Shown: in pieces, positions 11,572-21,699 of the stretch
Layout of the letters: each line of letters starts with the position of its first letter
Numbering within the stretch: position 1 is the stretch's first letter
DNA from: Polytrichum commune
Lineage: Eukaryota > Streptophyta > Polytrichopsida > Polytrichales > Polytrichaceae
Assembly (NCBI GenBank): GCA_950295325.1
Contig: OX485809.1
Coordinates: 18,056,144-18,120,143 of the forward strand
Direction of reading: 5' to 3'
DNA length: 64,000 nucleotides
Made by a program: the position numbers and the translations under genes
Notes under the pieces: model-generated
Databases searched by the model: none
Told to the model about the DNA's origin: nothing
Seen by the model: only the letters and a program-made list of their open reading frames with translations

Positions 11572-12364
11572 GCTTCTTTTAGAGCAGGTTGCATTGTGCT
11601 TAAACCAATTAACAAGAACTGGCATGACTGGTGTCAAGATGGCCAATGGGAACGTTGAGTTTCCCCTACCTGGTTTTGAAAGTGAACCCATCCACAGAGA
11701 CTCAATCAAAATGTAAGTTGGGAACCTAGAAATGTATTGAAATGTGGCTTGTAGGTCTCGCATGAATGTTCATTTCCAATATTTTATCCTGCTGTCTCAC
11801 TGCTAGAATAAAATTGCTCTTGTGAATGCAGGTTGGAGGCAGCAGTCCAGAGACTAACTAGTCTTTGTTCAATGCTTAATGAGATGGAGCCTTTGTGTGT
11901 CCTCAACCACATGTTTGTACCACGGGAGGTACATGTTTCTGCTGACCTGGGTGGTATGATTTATGTGGTACAGGGAAATTCACTAGACAGGCAGCTGAAG
12001 TTGCAACTGCTGAGTGCTTAAATGGTTTTGAAATCATCTGTATAATTTGTGCATTCTGGTTCCATTGATGTGGTTGCAGTACTTGAGGGATCGAGTTGTG
12101 AAAAAATTTCGGACACGGTTAGCTAGTATAATTATGGTGGATGGTGATCTTCAACGACCATCTGTAGTGGAGGCTCGGCTGCAGCGACACATGAGCATTG
12201 TGCATCTTGTGGAACAATATGTACAGTTGGACCTAACACGAGGTGTTATCCTGATTGGCTTCATTCAGGGTTTGGAGAAACTTTTAACTCACGATCAAAT
12301 GACAGAGTGGCGGAGCCTCTCTGCAGCCACAGATAGGTATACGGACGGCTGGCTGACAGCAGGT
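11572..12364 (+). pseudogene. NAP1: NAP1 (SCAR/WAVE complex subunit) exon fragment
   Basis: Three consecutive exons carry good splice signals: 11572-11712 (CAG acceptor, GTAAGT donor), 11832-11928, and one from 12080. Joined, they give an M split across the first junction, then LEAAVQRLTSLCSMLNEMEP, VLNHMFVPREYLRD, DLQRPSVVEARLQRHMSIVH and QYVQLDLTRG. These segments follow plant NAP1 (GNARLED/NAP125) closely. NAP1 is the Nck-associated subunit of the WAVE complex, which activates ARP2/3 actin nucleation. Only a central slice of a protein of over 1300 residues is present. After LTRG the reading turns into sequence that I cannot match to NAP1, so the copy is truncated or chimeric. Intact splice sites show a DNA-level copy, not a retrocopy. 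Confidence 0.75.
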
Positions 12365-12879
12365 AAAGTGTGTCTCATCTTTCATTCTGTTAGTATTATG
12401 TATTGTAATAGGGAGACCTAGTACAAGCGTCAGTACTGTAGAGGGTGCTCTATTTCATCTTTACAAGTTATAAAATGTAGTTCCATGTGGGATGTAACTT
12501 GGTTCAACCAATGCATGAATCACACATGGCAATCTTGAGGAGGAAACAATTGTCTTCTGTCAGAATAGAGCCTTCTACGGTAATGTTAATTTCTGTTGTT
12601 ACTTTACTCCCTGCAAAGTCTTGGCTTTTTGTGCCTCTAAAGTTTTTTGGCTAGCCCTGCTTTGGATGTCAATCATTGCAGGTGTTGAGATGATTCTAAC
12701 AAGAAGATTGTGCGGTTGTTGTGCCTGGTTTAAGGTAGGGAGTTGTTGGATTAATGCGAAAGAATTAATCGAAGGTTGAACAAACAAGGAAGCGGTATTG
12801 GTTCATCCAAAACCACCAATTGTGACCCTATACTCGCAACAAATACTTTTGTCAGCCATTACAACATTCTAATCACATC

Positions 12880-13239
12880 AGGAACCTTGGGAGCATGAAT
12901 TTTTACAGCATAGTAGTAATCCATCACTGCTTCATGCAGTTTTCTATGCTTATGGATGCGATTACTTCCGCATCGGTTTACTCAAGGTGCATGTGCCCAA
13001 TTTGTTGGATAATAGACGTGTGATCAGAAGGCCATAGTATAATTTAAGTACGTGCATGTATATTGAGTTTCGCAGATTAGAGTTATTCTTTAATTTAATG
13101 GGACTTTTTTCAGGAGTTGGTCCCCCATGATTTTCCGTTCGGTACGAAGGTTGAGATTCATCAACTTCCTACTTTGCCAACTTCCTTGCGGACTTCTTCT
13201 CCCACCAGCGGTGGGCCTTTGGCCCCTAGCGGCTCGTAG
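12880..13239 (+). pseudogene. Two unrecognised exons downstream of NAP1 fragment
   Basis: One open piece (about 12880-12987) encodes EPWEHEFLQHSSNPSLLHAV and then CDYFRIGLLK, ending before GTGCATG. The next, after a TTTTTCAG acceptor near 13114, encodes ELVPHDFPFGTKVEIHQLP and ends in a Ser/Pro/Gly-rich tail with a TAG at 13237-13239. The join is in frame, so this looks like the 3' end of a real gene. I do not recognise the protein. It may belong with the tail of the preceding fragment, in which WRSLSAATDRYTDGW is visible. Confidence 0.4.
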
Positions 13240-14114
13240 GAATCTAAAATTGTGTCCAGAAGTTATAGGTGACTTTGTGAGATATATTTCCATTTAAAAC
13301 ATTTGACTTAGAAGCTCGCCATGGTTTCTTATAGGTGTTGATTTTTTATAAATCCTATGTCTATAAGTAGGTCTTAAAGTTGGTTTTTTCTAATTGAAGT
13401 AATTTCATTTAAATTTAACATTTTGAGATGAAATTATAAGAATCTCCGTGAGACGACTACAACATTTTAAATTCTTTCTTTCATAATAAAATCTTCTATT
13501 ATTTATGAATAAGCATAGTGGACTTTAGACCACATTGGGATTATTATTTTTGCTTAATTCATTGTCTTCTTGAGAATTAAGACCATAGACTTAAAAAACT
13601 TGCTACACACATGATTCACTTCTCAACTCATAACATCATTCAAAATTGAGAAGTTTATACACTAAGGTTATACTTCAGACAATGGTACTTCACCAAATTG
13701 ATTATAACATTATATACATTCTTTTCACGAGAGAGGCAAAGATGATTACAAAAGTAAAAAAAAAAAAACGTGAATCTTTCGCAACTTCAAATTATGGCCC
13801 TTATGCAAAATTATGCAATAGACTTAATCTACTATCCAATGCTTCTCCAAGTCAATAAGAAGTTCTCACCTTGCAAGTTACTTTAGTCAATTGCATTAAA
13901 TCAGTTTTCTTTTCACTAGCCAAGACCATGGCTTTCAACAAAGGCACTATGAAGATAGTCACAATCAAATAAGAATCACATTAAAGAACTTGCCAGTTTA
14001 AAAGGGCTTCACACGATGCCTCAAATTAGAGACAATGGTCTTTGACAAAAGCATACAACCAAAACCATCCATTCATTTCCCGAGAGGGACTTTTTGATTA
14101 CTACACTCCCATGA
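13240..14114. other. Gene-free stretch
   Basis: AT-rich sequence without a supported gene. A 70-codon frame at 13646-13858 runs through an A tract and has no motif. Confidence 0.45.
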
Positions 14115-14527
14115 CACTAGAAGGAATGGGGGTCCTTTCTAACACAAAAAGGACACATAAATGACAGTGTGTTTGGGTCATGACATGTGTCATGAAGTAA
14201 AGCAGCCCTGTGGGGTACTGTCATCCTGGACCAGTCCTATTTTTTACCAAGTGAGTGTTAGAAATGTTTAAGGCCTTTGACTGCGACCGTAATTAATGAT
14301 TTTGACGGCCGTGGCAATTAATGACCTTGATCGCCGCGATAATTAATGATTATGTGGAAATTGCAGAGGTACATTAATTTAATCTCATATAATATGTCTC
14401 CTTAAAAGAAATCTCCATTAATAAATGCAATCCTTACCCTCCACCCAACCCACCCCTTTAATAGGCACATACATCCAAGTGCCTAGCCATATACCTACCA
14501 AGGAAGGATAAGCCAAGGGCGGGGGGG

Positions 14528-14598
14528 CCAAGGGATTTCATCCTTGAACCACTTGGCTCCCACATGGAGGCCTTAGCCACTAAGCCACCACTCCGCGC
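14528..14598 (-). repeat. tRNA-derived SINE-like segment
   Basis: The reverse complement contains an A-box-like TGGCTTAGTGGCTAAGGC and, about 20 bases on, GGTTCAAGGATGAAATCCC, which reads as a B box with a few inserted bases. A closely similar segment lies at 24690-24765. It sits inside the CACTA element, so it was probably carried with it. Confidence 0.5.
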
Positions 14599-14649
14599 AT
14601 GATACATGAGGAGTTTTCAAAACCTTTGTATGTAGAGACCCCAAGTTAC

Positions 14650-15200
14650 TTTTTATTTATTTACTGTCTACTATTTACTGTCTATTATTTACTGTCTACT
14701 ATTTACTGTCTATTATTTACTGTCCAGTATTTACTGTCTACTATTTACTGGTTATTATTTACTGCCCAGTATTTGTTTTTACTGTGTATTATTTACTATT
14801 AACTGTCTGGTATTTTCTATTTACTGCCTCGTATTTACTGTTTATATTCTAATATTTACTATGTACTACCTAATATTCAATGTTTATAGTTTTAATTTTA
14901 ATTTTTAATATTTTTATTTTCAGAATTTTTTATTATCTATTTTTTATAGTATACTATTTACTATTTATGGTCTGGTATTTAATATTTAATATTTAATGTA
15001 TATTATTACTATTAATGGTATGATATTCGTTATTTTCATAGTTATATTATTATATACTGTATATAGTATATTATTTACTATGTATGTCCGATGTTTACTA
15101 TTTACTATTTATAGTATACTGTTTTACTATTAACGGTATTTTATTTATTATATACTATAAATTGTCTACTATTTACTGTGAAATATTTATTGTTTAGTAT
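14650..15200. repeat. Degenerate tandem array (about 14-bp unit)
   Basis: Successive variants of TATTTACTGTCTAC or TATTTACTGTCTAT run from about 14653 and are most regular to about 14800, then degrade into T/A-rich variants. The array lies inside the CACTA element. Confidence 0.8.
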
Positions 15201-15304
15201 TTACTATGTACTATCTTAATGCTTTGATGTCGGATGAATGAAAGATACACTTGTATGCGGTAATTTCCTCTCTCCTACCTTAGTACTTAATGAAGTAGGT
15301 GAGT

Positions 15305-15490
15305 CACATTTAGGTAGTTAATGAAGTAGGTGACTTACATCTACGTCAAAGTCTAGCTAGAAGATCTATGAAACGCCTTAATTATAGAACATTCCTTCAC
15401 ATTTAGGTAGTTAATGAAGTAGGTGACTTACATCTAGGTCAAAGTCTAGTTAGAAGATCTATGAAACGCCTTAATTATAGAACATTCCTT
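15305..15490. repeat. 93-bp tandem duplication
   Basis: Units 15305-15397 and 15398-15490 both start CACATTTAGGTAGTTAATG and differ at only a few bases. A diverged relative occurs at about 25075-25220. Confidence 0.9.
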
Positions 15491-15661
15491 CATGGACCAA
15501 ACTAATGACATTAGAATGACACAACTTCCACACATGTTGAAATTATATGTCGCGGAGCTCAAAATTCAAGCTCAAAATTCAAGCGTGTGGAAACTTGCGA
15601 CACGGAGGGCCCTCCGTGTCGAAGGGGGTATGTCGAAGGGGACCCATTCCTTCTAGTGTGA

Positions 15662-16224
15662 GTCTCTCTTGACTCTACATTATGGCCAACATGCAAGACC
15701 ACGAGACAAAGTCGATGTTTATCCAAGAGCTCTCAGTTTAGCAAAGGGCCTCTCACCCTAGAGCTAACTTAATTACAGACAATGGTATCACTCAAAATGT
15801 TGACTCAATGCGTCCACTCCCTTCCCAACAATGTAGATAAGTTATAGAGTTCATGAAATTGATTACGTGAAGTTGTGAATATGAGTACCAAATCATGAAA
15901 TTGGTTGAATGTTCAAGTTAAATTGGTTGTCTATATAGTGAACTTGATTCATGATTCCAATGAAATTGGTAGAACCTATTGCCAAATTGGTTTGTAAAAT
16001 CATGAAATTAAGTTCACACTTCTGTGAATTCATCTTACCAAAGGAGTATGTGCTTAACAAATGCTTGGTTCGTGAATGAACATGATGTACCATGTCTTTG
16101 AGACTGTTTCAACATTGACTGAACCTACTATATATTTTGGAGCATATTAGAGCTATTTTTCTATCAAAATTCTTTCCCATCTCCCAAGCCATCTGTTTGA
16201 TGAACTCATGAACAAACTCATAGT
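15662..16224. other. Gene-free stretch
   Basis: No gene or clear repeat is seen between the CACTA element and the LINE. Confidence 0.5.
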
Positions 16225-16236
16225 TTTCTATTGATA

Positions 16237-18137
16237 CACATGTCGCATGAACCATATTGGCAAATATTTACAAACACCCACTATATTCAACACAACCGCA
16301 CCACCCACACCAATAAACACCTCAGTAAACTGTAGTAAAAACTGGTCCCAACTCACATATCCGGCCCCCCCCCCCCCACCCCCGACCCAAATTACTAATA
16401 TCTCACCAATCACAAACCATGACATATGCCTACCCCTCAAATATCCACCGCAGTTTTGTTATTATACTGATGGGTCATTTATTCCACCCAAAGCAATAAC
16501 CCAAGAACACTGGAGACGAGAAAAGGCAGGATACGGTATATATAACCCTTTTAAAAACCTTAAAATTGCAGAAAAACTACCAGGCCTCCAAAACATACTA
16601 CGAGCAGAACTAATGGCTATTCATCACTCTATGCCTCCTCACTACTACATACCGAAATGAACTAGCACACATTTTCACAGACTGTCTTAATGTTTTATAC
16701 CTCCTCAACACACAAACAAAACACCCAACCTCACACAACAGTCACCCATACAAGAAGCTACTTGAATCTATAATTAAGATGTTACAATCCCGTACACAAA
16801 CCACCACACTACATAAAGTCAAAGCCCACACAAATATAAGTGGCAACGAACAAGTGGACAAATTAGCCAAAATGGGATGTGAATTAGACCATAGAGATGC
16901 CATGGCAACATATGAACATGCACACCCCACGCCATACTACCTCCAAAAAGGTTGGTGGCACTCAATGCAAGAAACACCAGACAAAGGCCCCATCCGACAC
17001 CTTGGTAAATACATGCTTAAATATGACAAAAAGCATAACCTAGCCCTCATAGCAACCCAAACACACCAACTACATAAATGGCTAGACAACAAAGATATCG
17101 ACAAAGCATTATCAAATGACATATGGAACAATCCTGTCATCACAGATAAACAAAAAACATGCCTAATAAAATTCCGAACCGGACAATATATGGGACATGT
17201 TCGGAAACAACTCTTCTTTGGTAGAAACGCATACCCATCCAATTCATGTCCTATCTGTAACTCACCAGAAGCAGATACATGGCTACATGTACTCCTAAAA
17301 TGCAAACAACAACACATCCATGCGCTCATAACAAATAGGCATAACAAAGCGGTATGGAAAATACGCAAACTTCTCGTCTCAAACAAAGTAACAAGACATT
17401 ACATACTTATGAATGCAGACACATACAATGAACTACCCCAAGAAAACACAGTCCCAACATGGTTACTACCATGCACATGTGACACCCAAAGATGCCACTG
17501 TAACGCTAGGCTCAAACCTGACATAATATGCATTCTAGGCCACCCATACAACTCCCCACCACTAGAAGCACCTACACCAACAATTACTATATAATTCATT
17601 GAATTCACATACTGCAATGACAGGCTCTATGCTGAAACAAGAGAGCGGAAAATTACAAAATATCAACCACTCATCAACAATATCATAGCAAGAGGTTGGA
17701 ACGTAGCTCCACTTATAGTACTAGCATCAGGTGCCAGAGCCACAACTCACATCCCCTCGATGAACGAACTTGAAACAAAGCTTAAACTCTCTAGATTACA
17801 AATTAGGGGCACATTCAAACAAATCAATATAATCGCCATACAATACGCACACTCAATATTAATCTATAAAAGACGGCTAGAAAATAGACAATCCATCACA
17901 GACTTACAAAATCATAGCTAAATCTTATGAACCCAACACACCCTCCTCCCCCCCCCCCCCCGGTTAACTGGTAAAAACCTTTAGTTACTAACATAGTGTC
18001 TACTCCCTGCAAAGGGTGAAGTAGTATTACATCCAACGCCTCTACCCTGGGGTATGGCCATGGATGTCCTACGAACAGACACTTTATTCACTCCGGCCCA
18101 CTAGCCAGGACCGGAGTTCTTCTTCTTCTTCTTCTTC
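16237..18137 (+). mobile_element. 5'-truncated LINE with RNase H and restriction-like nuclease
   Basis: The copy lies between perfect 12-bp duplications TTTCTATTGATA at 16225-16236 and 18138-18149, and it ends in a (TTC)n tail, which marks target-primed insertion. It is truncated at the 5' side: endonuclease and reverse transcriptase are missing, and it starts just before the RNase H domain. The 3' UTR contains a run of C near 17948-17961, then a tail (about 17990-18137) with CGAACAGACACTTTATTCAC and GGACCGGAGTT, which two SINEs in this window share. Confidence 0.85.
16247..17921 (+). pseudogene. LINE ORF2 3' part: RNase H, CCHC and KPD endonuclease motifs
   Basis: A first frame (16247-16660) has YYTDGSF and, 44 residues on, LRAELMAIHH: the first Asp and the Glu of RNase H. 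After one frameshift near 16655 the second frame gives IFTDCL (third Asp) and KVKAHTNISGNEQVDKLAK (last Asp). Downstream it has CPIC, nine residues, H, four residues, C, a CCHC finger. Then come a small Cys/His cluster, RLKPDIICILG, and, past a single TAA at 17592-17594, IEFTYCNDRL followed by a Lys/Arg-rich KITKYQPL. CCHC plus (R/K)PD and an acidic residue is the pattern of LINE restriction-like endonucleases. RNase H removes template RNA and the nuclease can nick target DNA. One frameshift and one stop make this copy inactive. Confidence 0.75.
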
Positions 18138-18149
18138 TTTCTATTGATA

Positions 18150-18532
18150 TGAAATTTTTTAACTCAATATGACGGATCCCATGAACCATATCCAAGGATT
18201 ATTGATGAAATGGTGCCCTCATGGATGAAATTCTTACGATGACTTTGAAAGATCCGTTACAAATGTTGTGTAAAGAGATCATTGAGAATAAACTTTTCCA
18301 TGAGCATGATGCTTCATGTGATGATCAAGGCCCACCTCTTTGCATGGAAGTACCCACCGAGAGCCTCACGATGCATGAGGCCATGAACGGGGGTTGCCTC
18401 CACCTACCATGGAGAGCGTAGGCATAATAAATGTGCCACGTACACCACCCTTGCATGGACTACAGTACAACCTGATCTTGGAAAACTCACCAACATCATG
18501 AGATATAAGGTGATTGGATGGGAGGACACTAA
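18150..18532. other. Gene-free stretch
   Basis: A 66-codon frame at 18221-18421 has no recognised motif. Nothing else is supported. Confidence 0.45.
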
Positions 18533-19158
18533 GGGTGAGTTTCCATGTAGCCTGCTCACCCACTAGATTCTAGATAATAAGGGATTGGAGGTTTTTGCAT
18601 GCAGATAAGCAAAAGCTGCCAACCAACCCACATTCTCTTGGTCTATTAGAATGTGGAGGGCCATGGACATGGGCCGCTAGACTTCCATACGTCCACTAAA
18701 GCACTTTTGAGCCTACAAGGGCCAATCACCGAAGGCTTGAAAACCGGTTTTAGGAGGAGGAGGAGGAGGTGGTTTTAACTTGAAGGAGAAGGTTAGTAGG
18801 TGGGCCTAGATTTGCGAAGATGAGAATAACTACACTAAATATCATATTTAGTGTCACTTACTAATTGAAATTACACAGTGCTATATCATTTTACTGTTGA
18901 TGTAATTCTTTCCCAAGTAAAGTTGTTAATGTTCTATAATGTCCAAACAACCAATTTAACATTCATTGGTGAAATATGAGATCTACAGTTTACATATATC
19001 GAAATGAGTCATTCCAAATAATAAGTGACACTAAATATCTTATTTAGTGCAGTTGACACACACAAATCTTACCCCACCATATTCAATTACATTTGGACGA
19101 TTTTGTCCTTATTCCCACTAGAATCTGATGGACAGGCGACCTACATGAAAACTCACCC
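18533..19158. mobile_element. Tourist-like (PIF/Harbinger) MITE, 626 bp
   Basis: TAA duplications flank the element at 18530-18532 and 19159-19161. The ends pair as GGGTGAGTTTCCATGTAG (left) with a reverse complement ending CTACATGAAAACTCACCC (right), and the inverted repeat continues over about 40 bases. There is no coding capacity. A second MITE is nested at 18833-19049. The 121-bp element at 25758 shares the GTTTCCATGTAG termini. Confidence 0.8.
18833..19049. mobile_element. Nested MITE, 217 bp
   Basis: Terminal inverted repeats of 28 bases (26 identical) carry CACTAAATA and ATATTTAGTGTCACTTA. A diverged relative is at 43013-43258 and shares the terminal TATTTAG block and the internal TGCTATATC. 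The target duplication is unclear. Confidence 0.65.
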
Positions 19159-19161
19159 TAA

Positions 19162-20390
19162 ACATCCCATGACAAGACGTTGGGGGGAGGTGCCAGGAGT
19201 TTGAGCAGGGGCAAGTCCCTCCCAATTTGCCCGTTATTTTTACATACTTAATTGTCTTGGCTAAACTTAATTAACTTTAAAAAAACCTTAGCTCTCACAT
19301 GTTCATTGTCCTTCGTACCGCCTTCATTTTACCCATAAATAATGCCTCCCACTGCTGAAAGCTTCATTCTACAAATGTTTCTCAAACTCTATCACAAGAT
19401 TTGTGAATATATAACCATGAGGGCCTGGACCACATTTTGAGATTGCATATCTTCTCTGCCAGGGCAAATCCAGCTTCCAAAATACTGCAATAAAACACCA
19501 AACCATTTAAATACAACAACTCCCTTCTTACTTTTACGCCTCAAATGGAAATTACTATTTTCTGACAGAGTTGTTGACGAAGATACAAGTATTTCTTGTG
19601 GGAATTGGGAGATGTCCTTGAAGTTAAGATTTTTACATTCATGATGAGGTTGAATCACTATATCTTGAACCTTTTATACAGAGAAATGTCGTGTATTGAA
19701 GCCTGATCTACTTCCTAACTCCATAATTACTGCATCTACCCAAACTCAATCCTGATTTTAATTCGAACTCTACCCACTTATGAACCCGTGGAAATTTTGA
19801 AGTGTTTATTTAGTTGAAGTGACACTAACATAAGCAAACTAAGTTCCAAAACACTACACTAATTGACACATGATTCTTTGAATAGAAGGTCTTTGTCGTA
19901 TAGCACCTATGCACCCCCTCCCCTCAAAACAACATCTGTCACTGCCGCAGGGGCTTTAGGATTCATTTATTATGTATATCGTCTTGTGTGCGCGCTAGGT
20001 TTCGAACCTGTGCTAGTTTGGCTTAAAATTCTTCCACCCTCTTCGTCTAACCACTACCTCATTTTCATCTATTTCGTCTTTACCTATTGTTCTTATGTAT
20101 ATATGTATATGTAGAGGAATTATGTTCTTACAAAACAATTTTGTATTTATATTTTAACTACATTTTTACATTTTTTTTGTATTTTTTTGTAGGTGTTAAC
20201 ACTTGGATCAAATTACATATTTGTTTAGTAGCTGCAATAAAATAATACAGGTCCAAGAAGAAGGCTTATAAAGTTTCAACAAATGAATGAATGATATGGG
20301 AGCAAGGAAAATTTGTATAATTAGATTCCACAAATACCACATAATTATTACAACAATATGTTATTTCATCTAAACTTACATCTCGTCAAA
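19162..20390. other. Gene-free stretch
   Basis: Open frames at 19392-19658 (-) and 19863-20114 (+) lack motifs. No RNA gene or transposon end was recognised. Confidence 0.45.
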
Positions 20391-20394
20391 TAAC

Positions 20395-21322
20395 TACATT
20401 TATAACACCAACAACAGCTTGATCACAAAAGAAGGGAAAAAAATTGCCAGAGGCTCTACCTATTCCGAATGTGTCTTCTCCTCTAGATTTAATTCCATCT
20501 TGGAATGCACACAACTCAAAGAACATAGAGGTTTTGTTTGAGTTTGCAGATGGTTTTCTCACAGATGATGCTTCATTGTTATTAATTCTTCCGGAGTTCA
20601 AAACAGTTAGGGATGATGTTAAGGCATATGTTGCTTCATAGGATTTGCATTGGCAAAAGATTGGTGGGCAATAAATGAATTGTCATTGTGTCTGCCAACA
20701 GATACAAAACTTACGGTACACTCCTATCTTAAATCTTAAATTATTTTTTCGAATATGTGTAGATTATATTTTTTGTTTGATATCATGAAAAATAACTACT
20801 TTCTACTAATGAGGATACAACATTGTATACAGACTCAACGGTTTCGGCTTATGATGTTCTTTTGATTAGAGCCCCGTCCGTAATTTGTTTTCAACGAAAT
20901 GGGTGGTCTATCTCCAATGGAAGTGGGGGCCCTAGATATCTTCTTAAATCGTATTACGTCCAAGACTCAATTGATGTACGAAAATATCCCATAGAGAGGA
21001 GCATGTGAAAAAGACCCAAAGTCTTTGCAATTTCTTATTGAAGCATTGAATAAACCAGGAGATGTTGTGCTTGATGCTTATGCATCTATAAGTTAGAAAC
21101 AATTTTTTTTTTTTTTTTTTTTGGTTAGTTTAGAATTTAAGTCTTTTATAGATGACAAATATATTATGATGTGCACGATTGTATTTATTGCAGGTACATC
21201 TATTTATGCTTGCTGTTGTAGTGGCCGACACCTTGTATTCGAGAGAGACTCAACAATTTTCGACGCAATATTAGCCCCTTTGTGTGATTCCTTGCCACCT
21301 CCTATTGTCCATGGCTTGTAAT
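20395..21322 (+). pseudogene. DNA N4/N6-methyltransferase-like pseudogene
   Basis: Pieces at 20395-20640, 20643-20715, 20830-21007 and 21004-21090, with a further exon at 21194-21322 after a TTGCAG acceptor, join into one protein. Landmarks in order are SPLDLIPSWNAHNS, LTDDASLLLILPEF, DWWAINELSLCLP, CFQRNGWSISNG, then LNKPGDVVLDAYASI joined to TSIYACCCSGRHLVFERD. The last part is the SAM-binding motif I of DNA amino-methyltransferases (D.FAG.GT followed by A....R..~.E.D). Finding motif I at the C-terminus is the permuted order of beta-class N4/N6 enzymes. A catalytic (S/D)PP(Y/W) is not clear, although SSPLD lies where it might be. Two frameshifts and stops show decay. Confidence 0.5.
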
Positions 21323-21489
21323 CAATTAACATGGCATGTGAAGATGATGACAAGTCTATTTGGAAGTTCCAAGGAAATCTCGCTTGAATACGTAAGTTTG
21401 TTGGTTTGAATGATTTTAAATTTTTGATTTTTCTTGTGGATTATTTATTCTTTCACCAATTGTTTCTAATATTTTTGGATATTGAGTGT

Positions 21490-21696
21490 AGAAAAATGAA
21501 GGAAGTGATGTCCCCCCCTCATTAATCGATTCTCCCTGTGTATGCCGAGTCTGAGACAATACAGTTAGCAACTGTCATTACACCTCCAAGGCAAAGTAGA
21601 TCTAAACATTATGATCTTCGTATCTTGACATTCATGAATATAGAGGCAGAGGAATGTAATGTTCGTGTTTGTAATAATAAGGAGAATAATAGGTAA
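21490..21696 (+). pseudogene. Possible 3' tail of the methyltransferase-like pseudogene
   Basis: An open stretch encodes a Glu/Arg/Asn-rich tail with TPPRQSRSKHYDLRI and ends in TAG/TAA near 21695. It is on the same strand, 170 bases past the previous piece, and may be the last exon. Alone it matches nothing that I know. Confidence 0.25.
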
Positions 21697-21699
21697 AAG

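Larger units (their letters stand above)
14115..15658. mobile_element. Non-autonomous CACTA (EnSpm/CMC) transposon, 1.54 kb
   Basis: The element begins CACTAGAAGGAATGGG at 14115 and ends with the reverse complement, CCCATTCCTTCTAGTG, at 15643-15658. A 3-bp duplication, TGA, flanks it at 14112-14114 and 15659-15661. CACTA termini with 3-bp duplications define the superfamily. No transposase is present. The interior holds a SINE-like segment (14528-14598), a long array based on TATTTACTGTCTAC (about 14650-15200) and a 93-bp tandem duplication (15305-15490). The region 24.7-25.6 kb shares several of these parts. Confidence 0.85.

Noticed and set aside
8151..13239. A defined Helitron carrying the gene fragments
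   Set aside because: No convincing TC start, terminal hairpin or CTRR end could be placed by eye, so capture remains only a hypothesis.
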